From Bdellovibrionales bacterium Ga0074139 (GTDB lineage Bacteria; Bdellovibrionota; Bdellovibrionia; Bdellovibrionales; Bdellovibrionaceae): a stretch of DNA of 64,000 nt. Under the pieces are notes generated by a model, which did not search any database, was not told the origin of the DNA, and saw nothing but the letters and a program-made list of their open reading frames with translations. The stretch lies in contig LNEB01000015.1 of NCBI GenBank assembly GCA_001464795.1, forward strand, positions 124,001-188,000. Direction: 5' to 3'. Numbering within the stretch: position 1 is the first letter of the stretch; each line of letters opens with the position of its first letter. The position numbers and the translations under genes were made by a program. This document shows, one piece after another, positions 25,102-33,503 of this stretch.

Positions 25102-27951
25102 TTAGCCTCCTAAATTTTGAATCATCATTTGTATTTGAATTCTATCAGCCGCATTCGGTGAAAGTTCTAAATACATTTGATAGGACTCAAGTGCCGCTTC
25201 ATTGTCACCGCGAAGCTGAAACAAAGCTCCTTGTTCCCGGTAAATATCAGCATAACCATCTTCTCGCTGTTTCGCTAGCGCCAACATATCTTGCGCGATT
25301 TCCAAAGAACCTGATTGCCTGTAACAAGAGGCCGCTTTCACATACATGTCGACGGTTTGCCTGATTCGTAAAACATTTGATAACTCTTGAGCGCAATCGG
25401 CGTACTGCTTGGTTGCTAAATAAACATCCGCCAGTAAAACCATGGGATCAGAAAGCTGAGGGTTTTTATTTTTTTCCTCTATGGCCGCTTTTTTGGCCTC
25501 TTCCATATTTCCCTTCATATAATAGGTCTGACCTATTGCATAATAGAGCCTTGGAAAATTAGGATTCACCTTCGCAGCTTTTTGATAATTGTTAATGGCC
25601 TGATCAAACCTTGCAAGATCCCCAAGCACCTGTCCGGTCATGTAAAAGGCTTCAGCATCGGATGGATCTAAAATCGCAGCCGCTAAAAATGTTTTAAGGG
25701 CTGGCTCATTTTGGCCAAGAGCCCGTTGGCAAATCCCTAGGCTCATCAGGGCTTTTTTATTTTTTGGATCCACGCTGACCACTTGCTCATAAATTTCTAA
25801 AGCCTGCAGGTAGCGCTCTTCTTGTTTAAGTAAATTCGCTAAACCAATGCGGTATTCTAAAGTATAAGAAAATTTCTTTATCAACTCTTGAAAATACTGA
25901 ACTCCCGTGTCCACACCCATTTGGGCTGCTAACATTTCTGCATACACCAGCTGAGCCTCGGCATTGGTTGCATCTAATTCCACTGCCCTTGTGGCATAGG
26001 AGCGCATGTTTTTAAGAGCGTCTTCTTTTTCTTTTGATAGCTTTGCAGTATCTGGCAAAATAGACATCGCCCTTTGCCTGTAAGCTTTTGAAAGTAAAAC
26101 GTAAGTTTCCACATCACCTTCAAAAAGGGATCTGGCTCGTTCTCCGAATTGAATGGCCCCGATCATATTATTTTTTCTATACTCAAGCCATGCAAAGCCC
26201 CGCATCACTTCAAAATTGGGAGGCCCCTGTTGCTGAGCGCGGGTCAAAATGGAAAATGCCGTTTGAAAATCAAAGCGCTGAGTTAAATAATCAGCCTGCA
26301 AAACATAAGCTGAAATGAGTTTTGGATTCGCTTTAATCGCTTTATTCAACCAGTCCATGGCTTCAAAAGTTTGATTGAGCTGCCATAAGCATTTTCCAGC
26401 CTTCATGGCAGCTTCGGCATTTTTAGGATTCAGTTCAAAGGCCGCTTTGTATTCAGCCTGTGCTGATAAACAATCTCCTTGCCGCATATACTGATCCCCT
26501 AATAACGTCATCGCCTGATTATCATTTTTGCTTAAGCCCAAGTCTTCTTCGCCGCCCAGGCGAACCACTAATTCCCGGGATTGTTTATTTTGCGGAGCCA
26601 GTCTGTAAGATTTTTGTGCCGCCTGCAGAGCTTTTCTTTTCTCACCCTTGTTAAGCCAGAGCTCTGCTAAAACAAGCCAAGCGTCTGACTCTAATTTTGG
26701 TTCAATTTTTCCTGATTGATTCAAGGCGGAATCTAAAGTTTTTAAGGCTTCATCTTTTTTATTAAAACCTTTGGCTTCCACAAGACCAAACAAAATAAAT
26801 CTTTCTTTTAATTTTGAATGCTTGGGGTTCATATTTTGTAAAACAGTGTAAGCCTCTTGGTATTTGCGCTGACGGTACTGAAGAGTGGCTAGTTTTAATA
26901 ATGGACGGCTCCAGGTGTCCCACATTTTGGCTGCATTTTCAAAGTAAGAGGCCGCACTTAAAAATTCACGGTCCACTTCTAAAATTTCACCTTTTAAATA
27001 ATAACCAATCGGTAGCAAAGAAAAGGCTCCGCTGGTTTCCAGTAAACTATCAATCTGGGCTCGGCCCTCAGGGTACCTTCCTGAAATTAAAAGCCGGATA
27101 GATTCACACAATTGACCATGGGGACTTGTCAAATTTTGCGCCCGAGTGGTTTGCACCAACTGCTCGACTGTTTTCAGATCTTCCACATCTTGGTAACTAA
27201 AGGGCCAAAGCTCTTTATAAACAAAACACAGTAGACCCCTGGCCTCAAGGTTAGCGGGTTGACCTTCAACTAAGGCCACCAAATGATTTTGCGATTGTAA
27301 GAGATCTTCCACCTGGCTGTTTTCAAGGCTTGCAATGGCTCGGGTCATTTTGTCTTGAACTTGAGCCACATCAAAGGCTGAGCGGTTTTTTTGTACACGT
27401 AAAAGCCTGATCCGACTGGATTTTTCACCGGACGGTAAAAGAATCAAAATTAAAGCGAGCAGCACAACCACGCTGCTTGCAATGATAAATATTTTTTTCC
27501 TCAAGTTTTTTTTATCGATATCAGGATCTTGATACTTGAGTTCGATCACAGGATTGGGATCGATGGTCGTCTTTGTATTGTCTAATTTTTTTATTTTATC
27601 TGAAGTCTCTTGGTTAACATTTTGAGTCTTCGTCTTTGAAGATGCATCCGGATTTGTTGTGGGCCTTGGAATATACACTGTTTCTTCAAAATCAGATTTA
27701 CGCTCGATTTTTTCTGTTTTTGGATAGCCTGAATCTTCCGCTTTTTTTTCTAAAACATTTAATAACTGATCATAAAATTTTGGCTCTTTTGAAATGGGCA
27801 CCCATTTGCCTTGAGGATAAGACGAAATCATTTCATCGCCCATGAGGTGACCTTCAGAAATTCTTTGCAGAACTTCTTTCGTCGTTAAAGGTCCTACAAT
27901 TTGGCCTTTGTGATTTCTAATAATCCAACTGACAGGTGGGCCGCTCATCAT
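25102..27951 (-). CDS. Membrane-anchored GYF/TPR-repeat protein
   Basis: 949 residues. Residues 8-60 resemble a GYF_2-type domain (WIIRNHKGQIVGPLTTKEV ... GKWVPI); a low-complexity linker follows; one membrane helix lies at about 154-173 (IFIIASSVVVLLALILILL); the rest is more than ten TPR-like repeats (for example ALEIYEQVVSVDPKNKKALM, AINNYQKAAKVNPNFPRLY). Predicted orientation puts the GYF-like domain in the cytoplasm and the TPR array in the periplasm. Probably an assembly scaffold; a link to gliding or envelope complexes would be guesswork. The 650 bases upstream hold the small sigma-54 unit. Confidence 0.8.
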   Translation of the reverse strand: MMSGPPVSWIIRNHKGQIVGPLTTKEVLQRISEGHLMGDEMISSYPQGKWVPISKEPKFYDQLLNVLEKKAEDSGYPKTEKIERKSDFEETVYIPRPTTNPDASSKTKTQNVNQETSDKIKKLDNTKTTIDPNPVIELKYQDPDIDKKNLRKKIFIIASSVVVLLALILILLPSGEKSSRIRLLRVQKNRSAFDVAQVQDKMTRAIASLENSQVEDLLQSQNHLVALVEGQPANLEARGLLCFVYKELWPFSYQDVEDLKTVEQLVQTTRAQNLTSPHGQLCESIRLLISGRYPEGRAQIDSLLETSGAFSLLPIGYYLKGEILEVDREFLSAASYFENAAKMWDTWSRPLLKLATLQYRQRKYQEAYTVLQNMNPKHSKLKERFILFGLVEAKGFNKKDEALKTLDSALNQSGKIEPKLESDAWLVLAELWLNKGEKRKALQAAQKSYRLAPQNKQSRELVVRLGGEEDLGLSKNDNQAMTLLGDQYMRQGDCLSAQAEYKAAFELNPKNAEAAMKAGKCLWQLNQTFEAMDWLNKAIKANPKLISAYVLQADYLTQRFDFQTAFSILTRAQQQGPPNFEVMRGFAWLEYRKNNMIGAIQFGERARSLFEGDVETYVLLSKAYRQRAMSILPDTAKLSKEKEDALKNMRSYATRAVELDATNAEAQLVYAEMLAAQMGVDTGVQYFQELIKKFSYTLEYRIGLANLLKQEERYLQALEIYEQVVSVDPKNKKALMSLGICQRALGQNEPALKTFLAAAILDPSDAEAFYMTGQVLGDLARFDQAINNYQKAAKVNPNFPRLYYAIGQTYYMKGNMEEAKKAAIEEKNKNPQLSDPMVLLADVYLATKQYADCAQELSNVLRIRQTVDMYVKAASCYRQSGSLEIAQDMLALAKQREDGYADIYREQGALFQLRGDNEAALESYQMYLELSPNAADRIQIQMMIQNLGG

Positions 27952-28033
27952 GTTAATTGTACGAAGCTTTGACTAAATTGTTAGTCCAAAAAAGTTCCAT
28001 AACGGGTTTTGGTGATTCCGTTTTGGAACCAGT

Positions 28034-28043
28034 CCGGATCCGG
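28034..28043. promoter_or_regulatory. Perfect 10-bp palindrome upstream of the sigma-54 promoter
   Basis: CCGGATCCGG is fully self-complementary and lies about 50 bases before the sigma-54 promoter at 28090. It could be an activator site, but one short palindrome is weak evidence. Confidence 0.3.
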
Positions 28044-28089
28044 TAAGCTGCTGAAACCCTTATAGATTTTAGCTGAGTGTCTAAAAGTT

Positions 28090-28106
28090 TGGCACCCCTT
28101 TTGCTT
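28090..28106 (+). promoter_or_regulatory. Sigma-54 (RpoN) promoter
   Basis: TGGCAC followed by CCCTTTTGCTT. GG at 28091-28092 and GC at 28103-28104 are separated by exactly 10 bases, the invariant spacing of -24/-12 promoters, and the flanking TTTGGCAC and TTTTGCTT fit the consensus. Transcription should start near 28116, giving a leader of about 45 bases before the ATG at 28161. Confidence 0.8.
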
Positions 28107-28160
28107 AATCAATTTCTATAACATTTGAATTTCAACAAGTATCTGTAAGGACGGGTGGCA

Positions 28161-28313
28161 ATGAAAGTTGGTAGCAAAATCAAAAAGAGCAGTGTGGGAA
28201 AAGCGTTAATCGCAATTTACATACTCGCTGTCTTAGCGATTTCTGCCAATGCCCGAGCGTCAGTGAACCAAATGTTGGATTTGAAAACAGAGTTAGTAAC
28301 GATTTCTAAATAA
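28161..28313 (+). CDS. 50-residue exported or membrane peptide under a sigma-54 promoter
   Basis: ATG at 28161, TAA at 28311-28313, AAGGA 11 bases before the start. The N-terminus is basic (MKVGSKIKKSSVGK), then one hydrophobic stretch (ALIAIYILAVLAISANA) ending in an ANARA-type signal-peptidase site, and a short polar tail (SVNQMLDLKTELVTISK). It is either a secreted peptide of about 18-20 residues or a single-pass membrane peptide. It has its own promoter and terminator, so it is a complete monocistronic unit. I recognise no family. Confidence 0.75.
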   Translation: MKVGSKIKKSSVGKALIAIYILAVLAISANARASVNQMLDLKTELVTISK

Positions 28314-28363
28314 GAGAAGTTTGAGGACCCCCTCCCCAAATCATCTGAAATGTGAAGTTGAAG

Positions 28364-28400
28364 GCCCGAGCCAATCCCCTCCAGGTTCGGGCTTTTTTTT
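28364..28400 (+). terminator. Rho-independent terminator of the 50-residue peptide gene
   Basis: GCCCGAGCC (28364-28372) pairs with GGTTCGGGC (28384-28392), nine pairs with one G-U, loop of 11, followed directly by eight T (28393-28400). Confidence 0.93.
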
Positions 28401-28522
28401 GCCTTTTTTCTGGTCTTTAGTTCTGGTCGAGCCCTTTTGCTGTTCGCTTTGTTGAGTTTTAACTTTTTATTTTGTCTCAGTAGCTTGAGTGCTTGATCTT
28501 GACCGTTGGTTCGGAGTGTTAA

Positions 28523-28551
28523 TTGACGGTCTAAGATTGGGTCCGTAGATT
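28523..28551 (+). promoter_or_regulatory. Candidate housekeeping promoter for the transglycosylase-domain gene
   Basis: TTGACG (28523-28528) and TAGATT (28546-28551) with a 17-base spacer. The -35 matches five of six and the -10 four of six consensus bases. A GACCGT (28501-28506) / ACGGTC (28526-28531) inverted repeat overlaps the -35 and could be an operator. The remaining gap sequence shows nothing further. Confidence 0.4.
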
Positions 28552-28604
28552 TGAAATATGGAAAAAACCTAAACTTGTATCTGACTTCTTAAAAGGACAG
28601 ATTA

Positions 28605-29486
28605 ATGGAATTTAAAAAGTCAGAAGCGATCAGGCTTATGGAAAAAATCATTAGAAGGGAATTTCCCAAAGTCTTGGCTCGAGAAAAAAGGGCTGCGAAA
28701 CAAAAGGCAAAAAATTTAAAGAATTTTCAGCCATTAGTTAAACAACTGTTAGAAATGAAGAAATCACAAGAGGAACGAGAGAAAAATCCACCGTCTCACC
28801 CATGGCGACTTTGTGCACTTGGCAGCCACTGGGTCAAAGAACACAATCGAAAAACAAAATCGAGCTTAACAACAGTTGATGGCCATTGCAGGCGAAATTC
28901 TTCTAAAAAAGAAATTTTATCCGTAGATGAAATTCAAAATAGATATATTAATTCTATCAAACCTGAAACAACATCTTACAAGCCAGTTTTTAAGTCAAAA
29001 GCTGACTTGTATGACAACTTGATAACTGGTTGGACACAATATTGGAATGACGTTTTTAAGCCGACAACGCCTCTAGACCCAAATTTTGTAAAAGCACTTA
29101 TGGCATCAGAGTCAAGTTTTTCGCCTAAGATATCGGTCCCGATACCGGGTCAGAAAGGTGCAAGAGCTCATGGACTTATGCAAATAACTGATCAAACAAT
29201 TAAAATTTTAAATGATCCCAAGGGTGAGCTTAAAAATCATATTTTTTCCTTTAAGAAAAGTGACGTTTATGATCCTGGCGTTAATATTTCAACATCCATC
29301 AGGTGGCTTTTCCACAAAAAGCTGATGGCGGATCGAAGATTGAAAAGGCAAGCTACATGGCAAGAATCTCTTGTTGAATATAAAGGCTACACAAAACAAT
29401 ATTTAAAAAACCCACAAGAGGCTTTGAAAGGTCTGCATGTTTTTCAGAAGCACTATCAATATCTTAAAGATAACTCTGATCGCTAG
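28605..29486 (+). CDS. Lytic-transglycosylase (SLT) domain protein without a signal peptide
   Basis: 293 residues. The C-terminal part is an SLT/lysozyme-like fold with the catalytic glutamate E169 in LMASESSFSPKI and the family motif HGLMQITDQTIKI at 189-201. The first 60 residues are strongly basic and show no signal peptide or lipobox. Residues 66-96 hold a Cys/His set (C70, H75, H80, H94, C95) that may bind metal. AAGGA precedes the ATG. The next gene, a lipoprotein, overlaps by 50 bases. It may be an exported effector or a protein acting inside a prey cell; both are inference. Confidence 0.8.
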   Translation: MEFKKSEAIRLMEKIIRREFPKVLAREKRAAKQKAKNLKNFQPLVKQLLEMKKSQEEREKNPPSHPWRLCALGSHWVKEHNRKTKSSLTTVDGHCRRNSSKKEILSVDEIQNRYINSIKPETTSYKPVFKSKADLYDNLITGWTQYWNDVFKPTTPLDPNFVKALMASESSFSPKISVPIPGQKGARAHGLMQITDQTIKILNDPKGELKNHIFSFKKSDVYDPGVNISTSIRWLFHKKLMADRRLKRQATWQESLVEYKGYTKQYLKNPQEALKGLHVFQKHYQYLKDNSDR

Positions 29487-30030
29487 TTCGTTAATGATTT
29501 CTTGTCAGCATACCGAAATTAGTAGTCTTGTCCCCTATTCTGATCAATTGCGAACTCGATATCAAAACTATTTATTAACAGATAGCTATGAAGTTCTTTC
29601 AGTCGATGATTTTAATGCTTATCCTCTTGAATCGTCCGCTGTAAAATTTGAAAATGTGAACCGAGAACTTCCCGTTTGGGTTTGCACCAAAACTAATAAT
29701 ATTAACTTTATTTGTAATGACAAAAACTACTCAGAACAAAACTCAACGGCAGATGACAACTTTGATTCTTCTTTTTCTTTTGTTCAAGATGGAATTTTTT
29801 ATGAGTTCATCACTCGTCGTGGATTTCCAATAGAATCATGCCGTCAGTTGGTCAATGAATGGAAAAGCCTTGCAAAAAATCAAAACAATATTTGTGCGGC
29901 GGGTGAGCCTTTAGACGAGACTAAGAACTCAAGTGGTTCTTTGAATCGAACCCTTGTTTACCAAATGATTAAGACAAAAAATAATTGTCTAAGTTGGTTT
30001 GAAGGAATTTGTAGCAAAAGTAAGCGCTAA
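29437..30030 (+). CDS. Lipoprotein overlapping the transglycosylase gene
   Basis: 197 residues with a type II signal peptide (MFFRSTINILKITLIASSLMISC, lipidated Cys at 23) and a mature part with several cysteines (VWVCTKTNNINFICND, NNICAAG, NNCLSWFEGICS), suggesting disulfides in the periplasm. The ATG lies inside the 3' end of the SLT gene (50-base overlap, another frame) with GAAAGG upstream. No known family. Tight overlap with a muralytic-domain gene suggests an inhibitor or immunity role, unproven. Confidence 0.7.
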   Translation: MFFRSTINILKITLIASSLMISCQHTEISSLVPYSDQLRTRYQNYLLTDSYEVLSVDDFNAYPLESSAVKFENVNRELPVWVCTKTNNINFICNDKNYSEQNSTADDNFDSSFSFVQDGIFYEFITRRGFPIESCRQLVNEWKSLAKNQNNICAAGEPLDETKNSSGSLNRTLVYQMIKTKNNCLSWFEGICSKSKR

Positions 30031-30108
30031 CTTTTCAAATTCTGACAAACTTTTAATCAAAAAAAATAAATCTCAAGTTTTCCCAGACCTTTGGCCGATC
30101 TAGTCTGT

Positions 30109-30879
30109 ATGAAAAACACCCTACTTATTCTATCGGCTTTTCTTCTAGCCTCTTGTCAAAATCCACAAACAGTCTTTGAGGAAATTATTCTTGATACTGG
30201 CTTCATCCCTTTTAGGACTCCCATGTCTGATACAAAAGTGGGAACCATCATCAAAGGTAACGCGAGCACTTTAATTACGGCTGTGCCCAGCTATCGCTGT
30301 TTTCCCGAGTTCATTGGCGATTATGCAACCGAACTTGTGCATGTGAATAAAACCGATCTACCTGAAAAGTATCAAGAGTTCACAATGGAATTCGGCACTC
30401 AACTTTCTGCACTTTCAGAAAATGGAAATCCAACTTTTGAATTCAATGCAAATTTTAAGAGAGCTAAAACCATCAGTGTAAAATTTGAGGGAGCTCAAAT
30501 TGAAAGCTTAGATGAATTTTCTTTTGAGAACTTTTATCTGGATGCAATACCTGAGGCTTGTAAAAAGAATTTACTAAGGTCAGCGTTTGTCGTGGGTGCA
30601 TTGAAAGTCGAGAAAATGAATTTTACATTTAAAGATGAGTACGGTGCCGAGATTGCTTTAGATGTGAATAACATTGAAGAGATCGTAAAGTTTCATGCGG
30701 GTGTTAAATATTCAGTTAAAAACAATTATACGCTTGTCATTGAAACACCCAAATACGTGGGCTACCGACTGGCTAAAATCAGTCCACGCAGTGATGGACT
30801 GATTCAATCCTACGCCTCAAGCTTTGATAAAAACGGTGAGTTTATATTCAAAGCTTTAAGAAGCTTATTTAAGCGTTAG
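30109..30879 (+). CDS. Lipoprotein of unknown function
   Basis: 256 residues. Signal peptide MKNTLLILSAFLLASC with lipobox LASC and lipidated Cys at 16. The mature part is mixed and beta-rich without motifs I recognise. I choose ATG 30109 because an upstream in-frame start would put six charged and polar residues before the signal peptide; no clear ribosome binding site precedes it, so a leaderless message is possible. It converges with the SPFH gene, the two stop regions overlapping by about 11 bases. Confidence 0.78.
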   Translation: MKNTLLILSAFLLASCQNPQTVFEEIILDTGFIPFRTPMSDTKVGTIIKGNASTLITAVPSYRCFPEFIGDYATELVHVNKTDLPEKYQEFTMEFGTQLSALSENGNPTFEFNANFKRAKTISVKFEGAQIESLDEFSFENFYLDAIPEACKKNLLRSAFVVGALKVEKMNFTFKDEYGAEIALDVNNIEEIVKFHAGVKYSVKNNYTLVIETPKYVGYRLAKISPRSDGLIQSYASSFDKNGEFIFKALRSLFKR

Positions 30880-31798
30880 TCGACTGCCGAGCTTTAACCC
30901 TATCAAGTACACTAAAGGCTGTCGTTAATATCGCTGTTGGATCACCCACATTGCTGGGAACAATTAATAAATCAGAATTTGTCGCCATCTGACCCAATTG
31001 CTTCACGTATTCCTCAGCGACGCGAAGATTGGCAGCGTCTCTGCCGCCTTGGCTGGCTAATGCTTCAGCTACCATTTTGGTTCCATCAGCTGTCGCTCTT
31101 GCCACTGCTAAAATAGCTTCGGCTTGACCTTGCGCTTGATTGATTTGTCTTTGCTTGTCAGCTTCAGATTGTTTGATCACGTCTTGTTTGCGGCCTTCCG
31201 CATTGTTGATCATGGAATCTCTGGCACCTTCAGATTCTAAAACTTTTGCACGCTTTTCTCGCTCGGCACGCATTTGTTTTTCCATGGCATCCAAAACGTC
31301 TTTAGGTGGATTAATAGATTTAATTTCGTATCTTAAAACTTTCACACCCCAAGGCTGAGTGGCATTATCAATTCCCATCACAACCGCGTTGTTTACTTTT
31401 TCTCGCTCTTCGAAGGTTTTATCGAGATCAATTTTTCCCACTTCAGATCTTAATGTGGTTTGTGCGAGTTGAATCACGGCCAGTTCGTAATCATTAACAC
31501 CGTAAGAGGCGGCTTTAGGATCCATCACACGGTAGAAAATCACTCCGTCCACCGTGACTTGAACGTTATCTTTTGTGATGCAAATTTGCGGAGGGATGTC
31601 TAAGACCATTTCTTTCAAATCTGTTTTGTAAGACACACGGTCCACAAAAGGAATCGTGATATGCAGGCCCGCTTCCAAAGTGCGGCTGTATTTACCTAAG
31701 CGCTCGACGATGAAAGCTGATTGCTGAGGTACAATTCTTACGGTTAAAGCCACAAACACAATGGCGGATATAATTAAAGCCAGTGATATAATTTCCAA
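30869..31798 (-). CDS. SPFH/Band-7 (stomatin-like, QmcA-type) membrane protein
   Basis: 309 residues: one N-terminal membrane helix (IISLALIISAIVFVALTV), then the Band-7 domain (VPQQSAFIVERLGKYSRTLEAGLHI ... LRSEVGKIDLDKTFEEREKVN), then a charged coiled-coil with KRAKVLESEGARDSMINNAEG and QAQGQAEAILAVARATADG. Such proteins form large ring oligomers organising membrane microdomains and protease complexes. It starts with TTG, with AAAGGAGC upstream. It follows the NfeD-type gene, its common partner. Confidence 0.92.
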   Translation of the reverse strand: MEIISLALIISAIVFVALTVRIVPQQSAFIVERLGKYSRTLEAGLHITIPFVDRVSYKTDLKEMVLDIPPQICITKDNVQVTVDGVIFYRVMDPKAASYGVNDYELAVIQLAQTTLRSEVGKIDLDKTFEEREKVNNAVVMGIDNATQPWGVKVLRYEIKSINPPKDVLDAMEKQMRAEREKRAKVLESEGARDSMINNAEGRKQDVIKQSEADKQRQINQAQGQAEAILAVARATADGTKMVAEALASQGGRDAANLRVAEEYVKQLGQMATNSDLLIVPSNVGDPTAILTTAFSVLDRVKARQSTNA

Positions 31799-31835
31799 AA
31801 CAAAGCTCCTTTACTAAAATGACTCAATTTACTTT

Positions 31836-32252
31836 TTAATTTTTCTTAATTTGCAAAATGTTTCCGTCTATTTTCAAAATGATCGCTTGATCCCCAGAGT
31901 TAAGATCAGAGGGGCCGATATTTTCTGCGTTCCAAAGAGATCCCTGATAGGTCACTGAACTTTTTTTGCCGGCCATTATGGTGGAATCCACAGTCAACGT
32001 GCGGCCCACATCGTTTTGCACTTCTAATGTTTTAAGAAGTTTTTTTTGAAGTGGCTTTCTTAAAACAAACACACCCAAAACAGAAACACCTGCACACACC
32101 AAGGCTTGCATTAAAAAAGGAGCTTGAACTTGGGCTGTTCCTGCCGCCGCAAAACATCCAAGCGCAATAAAGAGTAAATAAAAAGTTCCTGTGAGCATTT
32201 CACCAATAACTAATAAAAAACCTGCCACTATCCAAACGATGACTGGATCCAT
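31836..32252 (-). CDS. NfeD-like membrane protein
   Basis: 138 residues: two to three membrane helices (VIVWIVAGFLLVIGEMLTG, LLFIALGCFAAAGTAQV, ALVCAGVSVLGVFVL) followed by a small OB-fold domain (VGRTLTVDSTIMAGKKSSVTYQGSLWNAEN). NfeD proteins pair with Band-7 proteins in the membrane. AGGAAGGG sits in the end of murA upstream of its ATG; murA ends one base before it. The SPFH gene follows after 37 bases. Confidence 0.88.
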   Translation of the reverse strand: MDPVIVWIVAGFLLVIGEMLTGTFYLLFIALGCFAAAGTAQVQAPFLMQALVCAGVSVLGVFVLRKPLQKKLLKTLEVQNDVGRTLTVDSTIMAGKKSSVTYQGSLWNAENIGPSDLNSGDQAIILKIDGNILQIKKN

Positions 32253-33503
32253 TTATACCCTTCCTATTTTTGCGCCCAATGAAGAAAGCTTATCTTCCAT
32301 TTTTTCGTAGCCTCGGTCCAAGTGATAAATTCGGTTCACAGTGGTTTCGCCTTTGGCCACAAGGCCTGCGAGTACTAACGAGGCACTGGCACGAAGATCA
32401 GTGGCCATCACAGGTGCTCCGGTTAAACCCTTATCAGGAATGCCACGAACAACAGCCACATGGGTTTTGGGTGTGATATCAGCGCCCAAACGCATCAGTT
32501 CTGTGACGTGCATAAATCTATTTTCAAAAACAGTTTCAGAAATCACACTTGTTCCATGAGCCAAAGTCATCAAAGCCATGAACTGAGCCTGAAGATCTGT
32601 AGGAAAAAGCGGATGCGGAGCTGTTGTGATATCAACGGCCTTCCATGATTTTAATTTTCTAACTGTGATAGAATTTTTTTCTGTATCCACAGTGAATCCA
32701 GCTTCACGAAGTTTAGCGATAAAGGCCTCTAGGTAACTGGAATCAATGTGTGTGGCTGTCACTTCTCCGCCCGTGATGGCACCAGCTATTAGCAGTGTTC
32801 CTGCTTCGATTCGGTCAGGACAAACTGTATGTTCAGCAGGCTTGAGCTGATTCACACCTTCAATTTTAATCACGCTTGTTCCATGACCAGAAATTTTTGC
32901 ACCCATTTTAATTAAATAATTAGCAAGATCCGAAATCTCTGGCTCTTTGGCTGCATTTTCTAAAATTGTTGTACCCTCAGCAAGAGTAGCCGCCATCATC
33001 ATGTTCTCGGTGCCGCCCACTGTGACCTTTTCAAAAAGAAACGAGCAGCCTTTTAATTTTTTTGCATGAGCATGAACGTAACCTTCTTTAAGTTCAATTT
33101 CAGCTCCCATGGCCTTCATGCCTTCAAGATGCAAATCAATGGGCCTTGTTCCGATGGCACATCCACCAGGCAAGGACACAACGGCATCACCTGTTTTTGA
33201 TAACAAAGGACCTAAGCAAAGAATGGAGGCTCGCATTTTTCTGACCAAATCATAATCCGCTTTTTGTGAATTGGTTTTTGAGTTAATCACCAAAGTATTT
33301 TTTTGAAACTCACTGTTGCAGCCAAGGCTTGCTAGTAAATTTCTAGCCGATTCCACATCGGCGAGTTCAGGAACATTATGAAAAGTGTGTTTTCCATCAG
33401 CTAGTAAAGAAGCAAACATAAGCTTCAAAGCTGAGTTCTTGGCACCACTGACTTTAACTTGGCCATTGAGCTGATGACCACTTTGAATGACCATTTTATC
33501 CAT
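32253..33503 (-). CDS. murA: UDP-N-acetylglucosamine 1-carboxyvinyltransferase
   Basis: The first committed step of peptidoglycan synthesis, transfer of enolpyruvate to UDP-GlcNAc. With ATG 33503 as start, 416 residues and catalytic Cys at exactly 115 (PGGCAIGTRPIDLH), the E. coli numbering. AGGAGA precedes this ATG; a longer frame to 33575 lies within prmC and is not supported. VSGAKNSALKLM near the front and DRIEAGTLL are family signatures. The start overlaps the prmC stop as ATGGATAA. Confidence 0.97.
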   Translation of the reverse strand: MDKMVIQSGHQLNGQVKVSGAKNSALKLMFASLLADGKHTFHNVPELADVESARNLLASLGCNSEFQKNTLVINSKTNSQKADYDLVRKMRASILCLGPLLSKTGDAVVSLPGGCAIGTRPIDLHLEGMKAMGAEIELKEGYVHAHAKKLKGCSFLFEKVTVGGTENMMMAATLAEGTTILENAAKEPEISDLANYLIKMGAKISGHGTSVIKIEGVNQLKPAEHTVCPDRIEAGTLLIAGAITGGEVTATHIDSSYLEAFIAKLREAGFTVDTEKNSITVRKLKSWKAVDITTAPHPLFPTDLQAQFMALMTLAHGTSVISETVFENRFMHVTELMRLGADITPKTHVAVVRGIPDKGLTGAPVMATDLRASASLVLAGLVAKGETTVNRIYHLDRGYEKMEDKLSSLGAKIGRV

